Source of the DNA: Chromera velia
Lineage: Eukaryota > Sar > Chromeraceae
NCBI GenBank assembly: GCA_018398765.1
Contig: JAHBMJ010001360.1
Location: 1-31,538, forward strand
DNA: 31,538 bases
Direction: 5' to 3'
Below the pieces are notes generated by a model. The model worked only from the letters and a program-made list of their open reading frames with translations. It was not told the origin of the DNA and did not search any database. Position numbers and translations under genes: made by a program. Shown piece after piece: positions 1 to 9,990 of this stretch; the stretch's first letter is position 1; every line of letters begins with the position of its first letter.

Positions 1-305
1 TAGGTACTAAACAATGATTAAAAACTTAAAACAAAGAGTTTTAAACGGTTTGAGAGTGCAATTAAGTGTTTTTTAAATCCTAGTTAGTAAGAGAATTATA
101 TAAAAATTTGATTTATGATAACTATATATATATTTAAATTTGAATGCATGATTTTAAGTTTTTAACTCTTTAAAATATTTTCTTTACAATGAATCTTAAG
201 GTTTTAACAGAAAGATTGAAAACATATAAAACATAGTGTAGAGCTTTTACAAGTATCACAATTGATGTTATTAATATGTTGATATATATATATATATATA
301 TATAT
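1..305 (-). repeat. AT-rich dispersed repeat R1, copy 1, cut by window edge
   Basis: This stretch is the reverse complement of 18402-18700 at high identity. The shared text includes a tract resembling TTTAAAACTCTTTGTTTTAAG, a (TA)n run at the outer end (281-305 here, 18402-18414 there) and the block with ATAATTCTCTTACTAAC. The copy at 18402 continues past this one into a TTTGGAGACCGTTTTG-type tail that lies outside the window here. No coding capacity is visible. It is probably a non-autonomous element; the superfamily is unknown. Confidence 0.8.
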
Positions 306-540
306 ACTGTGTACTAGACTGTCTGAATATAAATCATGAGCAGAATGCTCATAATATTGGCCGTGAGCTGAAGGCACTGTTTCAGTGTAACACTGCAACA
401 ACCAGACAACGAAGTTATTCGACTCATATAACAATTTTTTAATGCCGCCGAAACAATGATCAACATTTTTATATTGGCTTTCAGTGTACGTAACCTGTCA
501 GTAAAGATCTGTGTGCATGTGGATCTGCCAGTGCACGCAG
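306..540. other. Non-coding stretch, no gene seen
   Basis: Only short ORFs without protein-like composition occur here. I see no RNA gene or regulatory motif that I can support. Confidence 0.5.
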
Positions 541-601
<61 letters not shown>

Positions 602-616
602 TACACACACATACAC

Positions 617-657
<41 letters not shown>
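541..657. repeat. (CA)n microsatellite
   Basis: Long run of CA dinucleotides with TACACA interruptions. It produces long CVCVCV/THTHTH ORFs in several frames, which are artefacts of the dinucleotide repeat. Confidence 0.95.
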
Positions 658-927
658 AGGGGAACGGGCCGGGGGGAAAGGGGAAAAGGGAGGATTATAA
701 GCCGGCAGAGAAACCTTAGGCATGAAAGAGAGACCAAGAGGTAGAAGGAGAACGAGTACATGCACTGCAGACGCGTGCACACGCACATAAACGCGCACTC
801 AGACAAGCTGGCTCACAGAAAGCAACAACACGCCTTCATTCTTTCTGAAAGAGGTAAACGTCATGAGCCTTATAAGAAAGAAAAGGATGGAAAGACTGTG
901 TTGCGTTGCGTGCATACCTTTATATAC

Positions 928-969
928 CCACACACACGCACACACATACGCACATACATACACACACAG

Positions 970-1006
<37 letters not shown>

Positions 1007-1007
1007 G
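928..1007. repeat. (CA)n microsatellite, second tract
   Basis: Interrupted CA run with CACATACG and CAGACATACA variants. The ORFs that cross it are repeat artefacts. The intervening 658-927 and the following 1008-1465 contain nothing I recognise. Confidence 0.93.
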
Positions 1008-1465
1008 TGTCACACACGCTGTACCTAGCGTTGTACACACCTAGATACACACACATGCAGAGACGGAGAAAGACTCAAAAAAGAAATCAAAATGGTCAAC
1101 AAAAAGGCAGCTTAGAGCTCCAGAGCCTGGCAGACTAAGTACAACCTACTGATATAAAGGACGAGCTCTGAACCCACCTTCTAGAGGGGCTGTCAGGGGG
1201 GGTCCCTCCACATACCTCGAAGTGGACTTAACTGCATTCATATTCAGAAGACACACATATGAAGAAGAGTCCATAGATGTATCAAGCACAGAAACAGGCA
1301 GATGGGAGAAGAATTAAAGCCTTAGAAAACGAATTCAAAAGGTTTTACAATAATAGAGCTGCTTTTTTCTGAATGTGCACAAGCAGAGAACACGAGGCGC
1401 GCAACGCGCAACCCTGATGGCTAACCCGAAACAGCCCACAATAGTGCAGATTAAGAACAGAAAAA

Positions 1466-2010
1466 GAACATGTAGCATGAATTCATACAAGATGAATGCT
1501 GTCCTGAATACCTTTTATCCAAAAAATGTGTCTTTTCTGTGATGTGAAAGAAAAAAAAATCCTTCATATTTTCACCGAGGGAGAATTCAGGCCTAAATTC
1601 TCTCTCGGGTGAAACGGCTCAAAGTGCTACACATTGAGAGCTGCCAGGAGAGAAAGAGAGCAGTTAGCACGATTTTAATCAAGATGAATGCTATCCCAAA
1701 CACCTTTCATCCAAAGTACATCTCTTTTCTATGGTACGAAGGAAAAAAAAATCCTTCGCATTTTGACCGAGGGAGAATTCAGGGCTAAATTCTCCTTCAG
1801 ACGATATTTCCTTGACATACCCGGACAGGAAGAATTCAGCCCTGAATTCTCCCTCGGTGACAATAAAAAAAAATCTTTGTCGAGGGAGCAAAAAAAGATG
1901 ACTTATTTTGGTAAAAGAAGCCAGAAAAAACACTAAAAAAAATTCTCCCTCCAAAAAATTTTTTTTAGATACTCATCGAGGGAGAATTCAGCCCTGAATT
2001 CTCCCTCGCC
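1466..2010. repeat. Palindrome cluster repeat (GAGGGAGAATTC family)
   Basis: Four near-perfect inverted repeats of about 28-30 bp are centred near 1592, 1784, 1844 and 1994. In the last, two 14-bp arms GAGGGAGAATTCAG / CTGAATTCTCCCTC surround a 2-bp centre. The first two sit at the same place in a ~190 bp direct duplication (about 1470-1620 and 1665-1800) that shares AGATGAATGCT and a polyA-ATCCTT block. Each unit could form a hairpin with an EcoRI-like core. It looks like a non-autonomous element or a cruciform-forming satellite; no protein is encoded. Confidence 0.8.
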
Positions 2011-2059
2011 AAATATTTTTTTCACATAATCCAAGAGGGAGAGGCGGAACACAAAGTGT

Positions 2060-3260
2060 GAAATAGGTCTAAAAGAACAGTGCAGCTTCCACCGACACCC
2101 TTTGCGAAGCTAGGCAATCCACTTTTTATGCCTTAACTCCCCACCAATTTCTCCCACCAACCTTTTTCCCACCGACCTCTCCGAGTCTCCGGATTGTCTG
2201 TGTCCTTCCCGGCGGGCACCGGCCACCCCGGCCACTTGTGACGCCGCCGGCCCTGGCCCTGCTCCCTTGTGACGCCGCCGGCCCGGGCCAGGCCAGGCCC
2301 CGATCACCCCCAGCTTCCTTTGCCAGTCGCGGACGTTCATTTACTCGGCCCAAACGTCTCACCGCTCCCTCCAGCTGGCGTCTCTCTGCTCCCTCTAATT
2401 TCTCCCTATGATGCCGCCGGCCCTGGCCTAAGCCACGGCATGGCCCGGCCCCGGGCCCGGCCCCCACCCTTGTCCCCGTCCTTGCCCCCACCTCCGTCGA
2501 TGGACGTCCCCCCAGCCCCGCCAGCGCTCCGGTCTGCTCACTCTCTTGATCTGCCCTGAGGCTCTCCTTCTCACTTCTTTGCCCCCTCTTCTATCTTCTG
2601 TCTTCGCCGGGATCTATACATCGGGGCCGGGGCTGGTGTCAGTATGCAGTCTCAAAGATAGAAAGCAGACCTGAATACAGGCAGACAAGCAGTACATTCA
2701 AAGGGAGATAAACGGAAAGTAAGGATAAGCATCCTTCCCCTCCTCCCATTACCTCTTCCCAGGTTGTTATAAGTTCTCTTCTTTCTTTCTGGACCATACC
2801 TACTGGATGCCTTTAACTATCTTTAACTAATTTTCACTGATAGGCACGGATGCAAAACGATGCGATTGATAGGGACCGAATGAAAATAAACCACTGACCC
2901 AGAGAGATGGTCGTCACACCGTGACAGAGCCCCAAGTGCTGCTCTTCAGTACGATCAAAGGAACGAAACCTGCATTCAATCACATCCCTAAGAGGCAACA
3001 AAGCCAAAAACGACGGTTCAAGGCAAACATCTGCTCAACAGTGCATCATGCACTGACCCACACAGAGAGACGGAACTGTAGACTCACCAGAAGAATGGCG
3101 AAAGCAACCCCAGCTCCTCAGCAAAGGCAAAAGGTGGTCCCAGATCCTGCGTGCAACCACCGAACAAGAAAAGGATGAAGTTGCATGGGAGGGTCTGAGA
3201 TGCATCATGCTCTGACCTGATTAAACGGCTTGCAAGCAGTGAGATAAACAAGCTCAGCCT
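2060..3260. repeat. Segmental duplication, copy A
   Basis: About 1.2 kb aligns with 4742-5965 in the same order and orientation. Shared blocks are an AGCAGTGCAGC start and a GC-rich stretch with repeated GACGCCGCCGGCC-like units. They continue with an AGGTTG..AT block and the tract GGATGCAAAACG..ACCACTGACCC. They end with GCATCATGCACTGACCCACA followed by CTCACCAGAA. The copies carry many substitutions and small indels, so the duplication is old. The GC-rich half makes long low-complexity ORFs on both strands that I do not call genes. Confidence 0.85.
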
Positions 3261-3620
3261 GATAAACTTACCGGAGAGGACGCGAGGGAGCACCAAACCC
3301 TGCATCCACGCAGCCAGAGTGAAAAGAAGGATGGGTGAATAGAGGAACCCACGTGGATTATTCCCTGACATGAGTTGACCGACTGAAGCCGCGTTGTACC
3401 CAGAGATGCCCAAGCCCTAACTGACCAAAGAGATGAGACGAACGCAACTCCTTCTGCACACCAGAGGCAAGCGAGAGCTCCAAACTCCTGCATCCATACC
3501 GTATGAAGAGGAAGGAAAAAGGGTAAACAGATGCATCAACCCAGGTCTTTCTGATATAACAATTAAAACCCCTTGCCCATACAAAGTGTTGTTTAAAAGG
3601 AGACGGCAAAGCTCAGCCCA
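3084..3620 (-). other. Tandem exon-like units on minus strand, array 1
   Basis: Read on the minus strand, successive blocks end in splice-donor-like CTG|GTGAGT (near 3085), CCG|GTAAGT (near 3270) and TTTG|GTCAGT (near 3420). Each block resembles the others at DNA level. The common core is an ATCCTT-TTTT-CTGG stretch followed by TGCAGG and ATCTGGGA or a variant. In frame, one block reads ..CTQDLGPPFAFAEELG... The spacing is 150-190 nt, so each putative exon is about 110 nt with a ~70 nt intron. I do not recognise the peptide, and a start or terminal exon is not visible. It could be a decayed gene with duplicated exons or a non-coding tandem repeat. Confidence 0.4.
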
Positions 3621-4147
3621 CCTCAAAAGTGCAGCCACACTACAGCACCGGCGCACGATCCCCAGCGACAGGCCCACAACAAGTGCACTCTACAGAAAAT
3701 CTGCATAGCAACGTGGAGCTATAACTGAAAGGAATGAAGCGGGATCTTTTAATTTCTTCCTTGCTTTCTGACAGATGCCTCGGCCTGCAAAAGCATATAA
3801 TCGGATTTCTACCGTACAGGCGAATATTCGGATTGGGATGCGTGCGTCAGTCAAGCGTGGCAGCCCGCGCGGGCCAGTTGGGGCAGGCCGCGGCACAGAC
3901 GCACGTACGTACGGCGCGGCACTGCATGCCACGCGCGGCATGCACGCCACTGTGCTACAACACTTCCAACCTTCACTCTCATACACTCTGGGCTCTAATT
4001 TAAAACCTTTAAAAACAACAAAAGAATCGTTAAAGATACACTTAAACGATTTTGAATATATTTAAACTAGTTTAAACTGTTTGTATATTTAAAAAAATTT
4101 TGGAGTCGGAATTAGTGTTGGAGTTGGTCTAGTCCCGTTTTCACATG
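3621..4147. other. No gene; GC-rich palindromic then AT-rich spacer
   Basis: 3830-3960 is rich in short GC palindromes (GCGCGGC, CGTACGTACG, GCATGC). 3985-4110 is rich in TTTAAA-type motifs resembling R1. No protein-like ORF is supported. Confidence 0.5.
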
Positions 4148-4206
4148 GACTCACAGAACTGTAGACTCACCGGAAGAATAGTGAAAGCAATCCCAGCTCC
4201 TCAACA
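4148..4206. repeat. Fragment of the exon-like repeat
   Basis: About 60 bp match 3067-3126 and 5770-5830, with the shared text GTAGACTCACC and CCCAGCTCCTCA. It is an isolated fragment of the duplicated segment and carries the minus-strand GGTGAGTC donor-like motif. Confidence 0.8.
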
Positions 4207-4369
4207 AAGCCGCTTTAATTCCGGTGCTCCCCGCCACCGCCTTAATTGCATGTATGACAGGCGCGTGCGTTGACGCACGAAACACGCACGCCGCGCGAAC
4301 AAATACAATATATTTTTTTTTCTCACTAAACCCAATTAATTTAAAAACAGGAAATCGTACTGTTTGATT

Positions 4370-4482
4370 GCTTAAAACTCTTTGTTTTAAGCTTTTAAAT
4401 ATTGTTTACTGCCTAAAAAAGCTTGAGAGGTATGGTTGTTTTGGAGACTGTTTTACTGTTGGAGACCGTTCGGGATAGATTT
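4370..4482 (+). repeat. R1 repeat fragment
   Basis: This matches the 3' part of R1 at 18650-18770. It shares AAAACTCTTTGTTTTAAG, TTGTTTACTGCC and the doubled GGAGAC-GTT motif ending GATAGATTTGTCTT. It directly abuts the foldback element that starts near 4490. Confidence 0.8.
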
Positions 4483-4489
4483 GTCTTCC

Positions 4490-4707
4490 CCCCTCCTGGT
4501 TGTTACCAGAAAAAACAGGTCTGATTCTTCCGGTAAGGGGGGGGGTTCACCGATTTTTTTTGTCAGAAAAAAATTAAAAGTGGTTGTTTTGACATTAGTA
4601 ACCGATTGGGACCACTTCTTTTTTTTTCCGACAAAAAAATTTTTTGACCCCCCCCCTTACCGGAAGAATCAGACCTGTTTTTTCTGGTAATTCTCAGGGG
4701 GGGGGGT
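4490..4707. mobile_element. Foldback (MITE-like) element with G-run arms
   Basis: Two inverted arms of about 80 bp (about 4497-4585 and 4607-4705) match over ACCAGAAAAAACAGGTCTGA and beyond. They include TTCTTCCGGTAAG followed by nine G on one arm and the complementary C run on the other. The T/A-rich inner part also pairs. The loop is only about 20 nt, so the RNA or single strand would form a long hairpin. There is no ORF of substance. I cannot see a clear target-site duplication. Confidence 0.8.
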
Positions 4708-4741
4708 CACGGCCTAGGTCACGGCACTACCGGAAATTTAG

Positions 4742-5965
4742 GGCAGGAAAGAGAGTAGAATGAGGCCAAAAGAGCAGTGCAGCCGCCACCGGCACCTTTC
4801 AAGACGTAAGCCAATCCACTTTTTTTGTCCCAACTCCTCACTGTTCTCCCCCACCAGCCTCCCACCAGATTCTCTGCTCCTTTGCTGCCCACCCCGGCCC
4901 ACTTGTGACACCGCCGGCCCCGGCCCACTTGTGATGCCACCGGCCCTGGCCTCGGGCCCCGCCCTGCCCCCTTGTGGCGCCGCTGGCCCCGGCCCCGACC
5001 CCGGCAGTCGTGGACGTTCCTTTATTCAGTGCATGTAAAGTCTCTGCTCGCTCTAGTTCACTCTCGGCTCTCCATGGTCGCTCGGACCTCTCCCTGTAAC
5101 GCCGCCGGGCCCAGCCCCGGGCGGGCCCCCGGCCTTGGCCTGGCCACCGTGGGTTGCCGCCCCTGCCTCCGTCCTTGCCCCGGCCTAGGCCCCGGCCTCC
5201 ATGGATGGACGTTGCTCCGGCCCAGCGCTCTAGCCTGCTCACTGCCTTGATCGGATTTTGCCCGCTCCTCTTCGTTCCTTTGCCAAACTGTTATACGGAG
5301 ACTCACGCATTGGGGCTAGACAGAGCCGAGGATGGTGCTGGAGCAGACCCTGGGGCCAGGGTGCCTCAAACATAAAGAAAAGACCCAAACAAAGACAAGC
5401 AAGCAGTAAAAAGGAGACAAACGGGAAACGGGGGCAGGTGACCCCCCCCCTCCTCCCTTTGGCTCTCTCCAGGTTGGCATATACTCTCTCTCATCTCTTT
5501 CCAAACCACACTTACTAGATGCATATGACTGACTTTGACAGACAGGCATGGATGCAAAACGGAATGACTGACACAGACCCCATAAAAACAAACCACTGAC
5601 CCTAGCCAGAGAGACAGTCGTCACTTGGAGCCTCAAATGCTGTTCCGCAGCATGATCAAAGGCACCGAAACCTGGCAGTGCATCCATTTACATCCGCAAG
5701 AGGCAACAAAGCTAAAAAAGACGGTTCAAAGCAAACATCTGCTCGACACTGCATCATGCACTAACCCACACAGAGAGACAGAAATGAACACTCACCAGAA
5801 AAAAGGCGAAAGCAACCCCAGCTCCTCAGTTACTGTAGAGGCAAGAAGGCGTCCCAGATCCTGTATGCAGTCACAGAGTAAGAAAAGAATAATTTAAAAG
5901 TTCCAGGCGAAAGTCTGAGGTGCATCATGTTCCGACGTGTTGGAACGGCTTGCAAGTTTTGAGGA
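4742..5965. repeat. Segmental duplication, copy B
   Basis: Diverged direct copy of 2060-3260, with the same order of GC-rich and exon-like blocks. Local expansions and contractions of the GCCGCCGGCCC motif explain most of the length difference. No intact gene is supported in it. Confidence 0.85.
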
Positions 5966-6470
5966 AGATAAATAGATAAACCCACCAAAGAGCACGCGAA
6001 GGCCGATCTGGCTCCCTCAAACAGCCTAGTGGGAGTCCCACATCCTGCCTGCAGATACATACCAAAAAGATAAGGAAGTATGGAAGTCTGGGCAAAGGTG
6101 GGCCAATACCTGATATGATGCAATGAGGGTCACGGATAGCTTACATTTGAGAGGAGACGGAATCTGAAACTCACCAGAAAGAAGACAAAGATAGCCCCAG
6201 TTCCCCCAGCGAGGCAAACAGAAGCTCGAAAGCTTGAATCAATCGATCGAGGCACATAGCAGAAGAGGATGTTGACCAAACATTGGGAGCAAGCCGACCC
6301 TCTCCATTTTACCCATCTTACCTACTTGCCAGAATAAGACGGAGAAATAAACCGATGCCCGAAAGAAAAGAGACGGCTGAGGTTCCACCCAAAGTCTGCT
6401 CCTAAGGCGAAGCGTGGAGCAGCTTTGACTTTGACAAAAGTGATCTGATTTAAAAATATGAGGAAACATG
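5785..6470 (-). other. Tandem exon-like units on minus strand, array 2
   Basis: Donor-like motifs on the minus strand occur near 5790 (CTG|GTGAGT), 5978 (TTTG|GTGGGT), 6170 (CTG|GTGAGT) and 6325 (TA|GGTAAG). The exon next to 5790 aligns residue for residue with that next to 3085 (shared EELGLLSPFF and QDLG). It has one extra in-frame TAA where its partner has no residue. The unit next to 5978 shares the CAGGATGTGGGA core. Same interpretation as array 1: old exon duplications of an unrecognised gene, or a tandem repeat with splice-like motifs. Confidence 0.4.
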
Positions 6471-6785
6471 AGCGGTGAACAGTAAACAGTTTATGAGCAG
6501 TGTGAAGAGAAATATGCAGTATGACTAGCTTACCTTTATCAAATTAGAGCTCATACTGCATAGCCCTTCAATTCTACCGCACGCATGCGTCAAAATCGGA
6601 TTCCGATCCGATTTTAAATTCCTTTGAAAGCTTTACGAGGCCTAGGCAGCGCGCGCGGCCGCCGCGGACTATATATTTTTTGGAAGGGGCGCGCGCGGAT
6701 GCGACCATGCGGTCACGCGCCGCTCAGGCGCAATACATTTTTTTCTAGCACTCGCTAACTATGATTTATAAACGCAAAAATGCAC
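6471..6785. other. No gene; GC palindromes
   Basis: A GCGCGCGCGGCCGCCGCGGA block near 6650 and further CGCG-rich words near 6690-6730 stand out in AT-rich surroundings. A similar arrangement precedes the R1 fragment at 4370 (GCGCG words then AATATATTTTTTT). It may therefore be the upstream part of the same repeat. Confidence 0.4.
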
Positions 6786-6903
6786 TTGCAAAATGCTTAA
6801 AACTCTTTGTTTTTCTTTTTTAACAACTGTTTACTGCCCCAAAATGCTTGCAGGATAGGGTTGTTTTGGAGATCGTTTTAGTGTTAGAGACCATTTTAGA
6901 AAA
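6786..6903 (+). repeat. R1 repeat fragment
   Basis: It shares TTAAAACTCTTTG, ACTGTTTACTGCC, AAATGCTTG and the two GGAGA-CGTTTTA-type words with 4370-4482 and 18650-18770. It directly precedes the RNase H remnant. Confidence 0.75.
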
Positions 6904-6949
6904 TTTTTCCTTGTTTTATGATAGAGACAAGAAAGAGGGGTACAAAGAG

Positions 6950-7369
6950 ATGGAGCTAGGGATGGAGTTTCAGTTGGTAGGTGAGTCTGCCCTCGCTGGT
7001 GACATCACTCAACTCGACTACGACAACACAGTCATGTAGAGGTTGAAGAAAGAGGGGAGGAAGCTTGACAGCACCACTGTTGCAAAGCTGTTGGCTCTAG
7101 TGTTGGCTTTTAAGGACAGATGCAAGGAGATTTACCGCTATAGGGACTTTGTGAAGTCTCTTTGGGGGGTGAATCCTCTTATTGTTATCTTGACTGACTC
7201 CCAGCCTCTTGTCTTTTAGTTAAAAAGTGGACTGTGCGCGTCAGAGCCTCGTTTCTAACATGAGTTAAAACTTGTGATTGAGATGTTAGGAGAACTGAAG
7301 GCTGAGACACGTTGGATGCCGATTAGTGCATAGCACGCAGACAGACAGACAAAGTTTTTAAGGGTTTGA
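6950..7369 (+). pseudogene. LTR-retrotransposon RNase H remnant
   Basis: One frame reads a retroelement RNase H-type C terminus. It runs from ..RDFVKSLWGVNPLIVILTDS, where the TDS Asp is catalytic-like, through SEP.F, EL.LVIEML.EL and RWMPIS to HADRQTKFLRV. The HAD..TK end is the familiar last motif of LTR-retrotransposon RNase H, probably Ty1/copia-like. The frame holds TAG at 7037 and 7217, TAA at 7256 and TAG at 7331, and ends at TGA 7367-7369. There is no frameshift. TAG 7331 sits just before HAD, where Gln is common. The upstream integrase and RT are missing, so the element is 5'-truncated. Under the standard code this is a pseudogene; if UAR means Gln it is an uninterrupted end of an ORF. 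Confidence 0.7.
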
Positions 7370-7392
7370 ATGGACGATTGATCTTTGTATGA

Positions 7393-7428
7393 ATGCATCA
7401 CGTTGGGTTAAATATGTAATACATCTAC
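7393..7428 (+). repeat. Left terminal inverted repeat
   Basis: This aligns with the reverse complement of 14902-14937. It begins ATGCATCACGTTGGG and contains AAATATG.AATACAT. There are seven mismatches in 36, six of them transitions. Confidence 0.8.
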
Positions 7429-7435
7429 CGCGCAT

Positions 7436-7735
7436 TGCGCGCTCATCGATCGTACCTGAAAAATACTAGGCGCATGCATGATCAAAAAAATTTCAAGGTC
7501 GATCGATCGGCCATTGAAGATCGATCAATTGACCCTGTTAGAAATATTGATGTACCATTCAGCGATCGACATCGAACTCCTGATCAATCCAGATGTTCAT
7601 CAATTGATCTTGCAATCTGTGGAGCGATCGAAGTCCATATATCCTGTGACCTTGCCTGCACTGATCGAGCTTTCCCGTTGCTCACGTGCACAAGTCTCGA
7701 TCAAAACATACATTCGATCTTGCTTTGATCTTTCT
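7436..7735. repeat. Left subterminal GATC/ATCGAT array
   Basis: About 14 GATC words lie in 300 bp, often as GATCGATC or TGATCAA, roughly ten times random expectation. The right end (14649-14880) has the mirrored arrangement. This is a likely transposase-binding subterminal region and possibly the promoter of the plus-strand gene. The ORF at 7435-7728 crossing it is rich in DRS/DQS from the GATC words and is not called a gene. Confidence 0.7.
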
Positions 7736-9285
7736 CGTCAGTCATCATAGATGATGCTGACCCTTATGCTGACGTCGACTTCAAAGATGAGGAGTTGGAT
7801 GTCGATGCGATTCGAAAGCAGGCACAAACAGACATAGATGCTTTGGACTTGTTGAAATGCAATTTTGATTTTTGGACTGCACCTGCTTCCTCAGACACTG
7901 CCCAGCCCTCTCACCTTGCTTTGTATATTCTTTATCTGTTCACCGCAATTTCCAGCCAGAGAGAACTCTTCTTACAGAGCAAGTACAAGCCTCTTGGTGA
8001 CGATGGTGTCCCTCGCAGGAAGGCCCACGAAGCGTACTATCAAGAGCTTGGGGCAGAAATTTTTAAGAGTTGCATTCCGCTGCTGAGGGAGCGATCTGAG
8101 CAGAAGTAGGCCACGTCAAAAAACCAGATCGAGCTTCGGAAGGGTGATCTCTCGGGGGAGGACTTCGCACGGTTGTTTCGGGAGGTCATTGTGGCCGATG
8201 ATCAGGTTAACGATGAAAAAACCGGCCTTTTGTACGGCTGGCAAAATTTCAATAAGCAGGTGAACTCTTTGGCAGAAGAACGAAATGAGAGTTCTCCACT
8301 AGCAGCGCCCACACAGGCACCAGCAGCAGCTGCAGTACCATCCCACGAAGGAATTCCGCCCCTCCAACAGCCACAGCACAAGCAGTCGAAGAAAAAAAGG
8401 CAGCGTGCCGATCGATGGGAGCTCAGACCCGAGTTCTACTCTACAGTCAAGGTGAATGAGGAGCTAAAGAGATTCCCAAAACTACACCTCGTTACCAATG
8501 AGGTAATGACAGCGTTTTTCCGCACGTGGAACATCATTTTCGATCCTGAAAACGACTCATCTGTGGTAGTTGACGAGGAGTTCAAGCGAACCTTCCTCAC
8601 TGCCTGCCTTGACAGGCAAACCCTCTTCAAGGGCTTCCGCGGTGAACAGGCCAAGTATGATGCAGATGTACTGAAGAAGAAGGAGGTAGCGAAAAAGAGG
8701 AGAAAAGAGGCTCTAGCGCAGGGTGGTGGGCAGGGTGATGGCCCAGGGTCGGCACTAGGATCGGCAGGAGTTCCCGAGGGGTCTCCTGCCCTCTCTGCCC
8801 TCTCTGGCCTCTCTGCAGGTCTAGTGGTTCCCCAGCAATCTCCAGCCCTTTCCGCCTTCTCTGCAGGTGGTTTTGTCCCCAACCAATCTCAGCAATCTCC
8901 CCCTCTCCATCCAGCCCTTCCCCCTACTACATTGTCTGGGCCCTCCCAGGCTGAAAGCTTTCTGTCGTTATCTCAAATTGCAGCGATGAGTTTTGGAGAT
9001 TTTTAAAAGTTGCAGGAAAGCCTGAAAGCCCTTCCTGCCCCAAACAGCTCCTTGAGCTCATCCAGTCAGCCTGCGAGTCAGCCGTTTTCAGACATTTTTG
9101 GTGTACAGGTGGCATCTGATTCAGCGGTGATAGGGGGAGGAAGCAACTTGCAGAAAGGGAGTGACAGGGGGGCTGATGGTTCTGGAGGCTCTGACATGTT
9201 TTAGACTTATTAATAAGAGAAGGCTCTTGTCTCATCCCTTCTCTTCTCCTTTCCCTCTCCGATTCTCAATTAATGTATCAGTTGA
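7729..9285 (+). CDS. Transposon gene A, unknown protein (in-frame TAG and TAA)
   Basis: One frame stays protein-like from about 7741 to 9204. It has an acidic N-terminal motif DADPYADVDF, then a hydrophobic helical part (HLALYILYLFTAIS). Next comes a basic KKKRQRADRW stretch near 8390, probably nuclear or DNA-binding, and a helical domain around NEVMTAFFRTWNIIF. A Lys/Arg coil and a Ser/Pro/Gly-rich tail (8720-9190) follow. TAG 8107 and TAA 9004 interrupt without frame change. The end is TAG 9202 under the standard code, or TGA 9283 if UAR is read through. No good ATG lies near the 5' end; TTTCTCGTCAG at 7731-7741 could be a 3' splice site. The N-terminal motif resembles exon 1 of the convergent gene. 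The role is unknown; an accessory DNA-binding transposition protein is an inference from context. Confidence 0.6.
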
Positions 9286-9990
9286 AACACAAGGAGAGGG
9301 AGAGTAGATACGATGGAGGAGGATGAAGAAGGGGAGGGGATTCAGGGGAAAGTGAGTGAACCCTCAATTAATGTAAATTCAATCAATGAATCAATCAATC
9401 AATCAGTTCAAAATTCATTTTATGCACTTCTTTAGTTTATAATCCTGAGATTTCATATTTCTAGACTAGTTTTTAGAACTTAGTTTTACAAGTAATTTTA
9501 TTTGCCCCTTTGACTCACTAAGTCTTGTGTTTCACTGAACGTGAAATCTCACATCAAATTCATTAATTTATTTTTGATGTAATTTATTATTTATATTCAT
9601 AATTATTGAGTCAAAGAGTTAACTAGCACATGCAGTTAGTTAGATTTATAAATATCTTTAGAAACTTTCTTTAAGTATTATATATAAAATAAAAAGGCCT
9701 AGTGCGGAACCTATTAATCAATCAATCAATCAATCAATCAAATAAAGAATGTTTAAAAATGTTTAAATAATTCTAAATGAGACAAATGATTATTCATTAG
9801 AATCATATTATATAAATAAACTCACTAAATAAATCATTATATTTTTTTTCAAACAAAGTTTTTGGTAATGATGATGATGAGTTTGATCAATCATTCAGTG
9901 CTATAAAGTAGAATAAAAAGTGTCTAGAAATGTTTAAATGACTCAAAATGACTCTTGAAATGAGATAAATGATTGTTCATTAGAATTATG
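9286..9990. other. AT-rich spacer between convergent genes, with (AATC)n
   Basis: (AATC)n microsatellites lie at about 9380-9407 and 9713-9740, and the rest is AT-rich. Two similar blocks (AATGTTTAAA followed by TCATTAGAAT) near 9750-9805 and 9928-9985 form a weak ~180 bp direct repeat. 3' ends and poly(A) signals of both genes would be expected here, but none is decisive. Confidence 0.6.

Noticed and set aside
481-1056. Long CVCVCV and THTHTH ORFs on both strands
   Set aside because: Pure products of the (CA)n tracts, overlapping in several frames with no other coding character.
2110-2560. GC-rich ORFs of 76-121 codons
   Set aside because: They arise from GCCGCCGGCC repeats and occur in overlapping frames on both strands; the duplicate at 4742-5350 does not conserve any one frame.
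3180-3230. C/D box snoRNA motif (CTGA and ATGATG words around GCATCATG)
   Set aside because: Boxes are on inconsistent strands with wrong spacing; a splice-unit repeat explains the recurrence better.
8098-8130. A 22-nt intron removing TAG 8107 (GTAGG to CCAG)
   Set aside because: It would shift the frame, while the unspliced frame continues protein-like on both sides.
8436-8882. 148-codon minus-strand ORF
   Set aside because: Shadow of gene A; it lies wholly inside its Ser/Pro-rich coding sequence.
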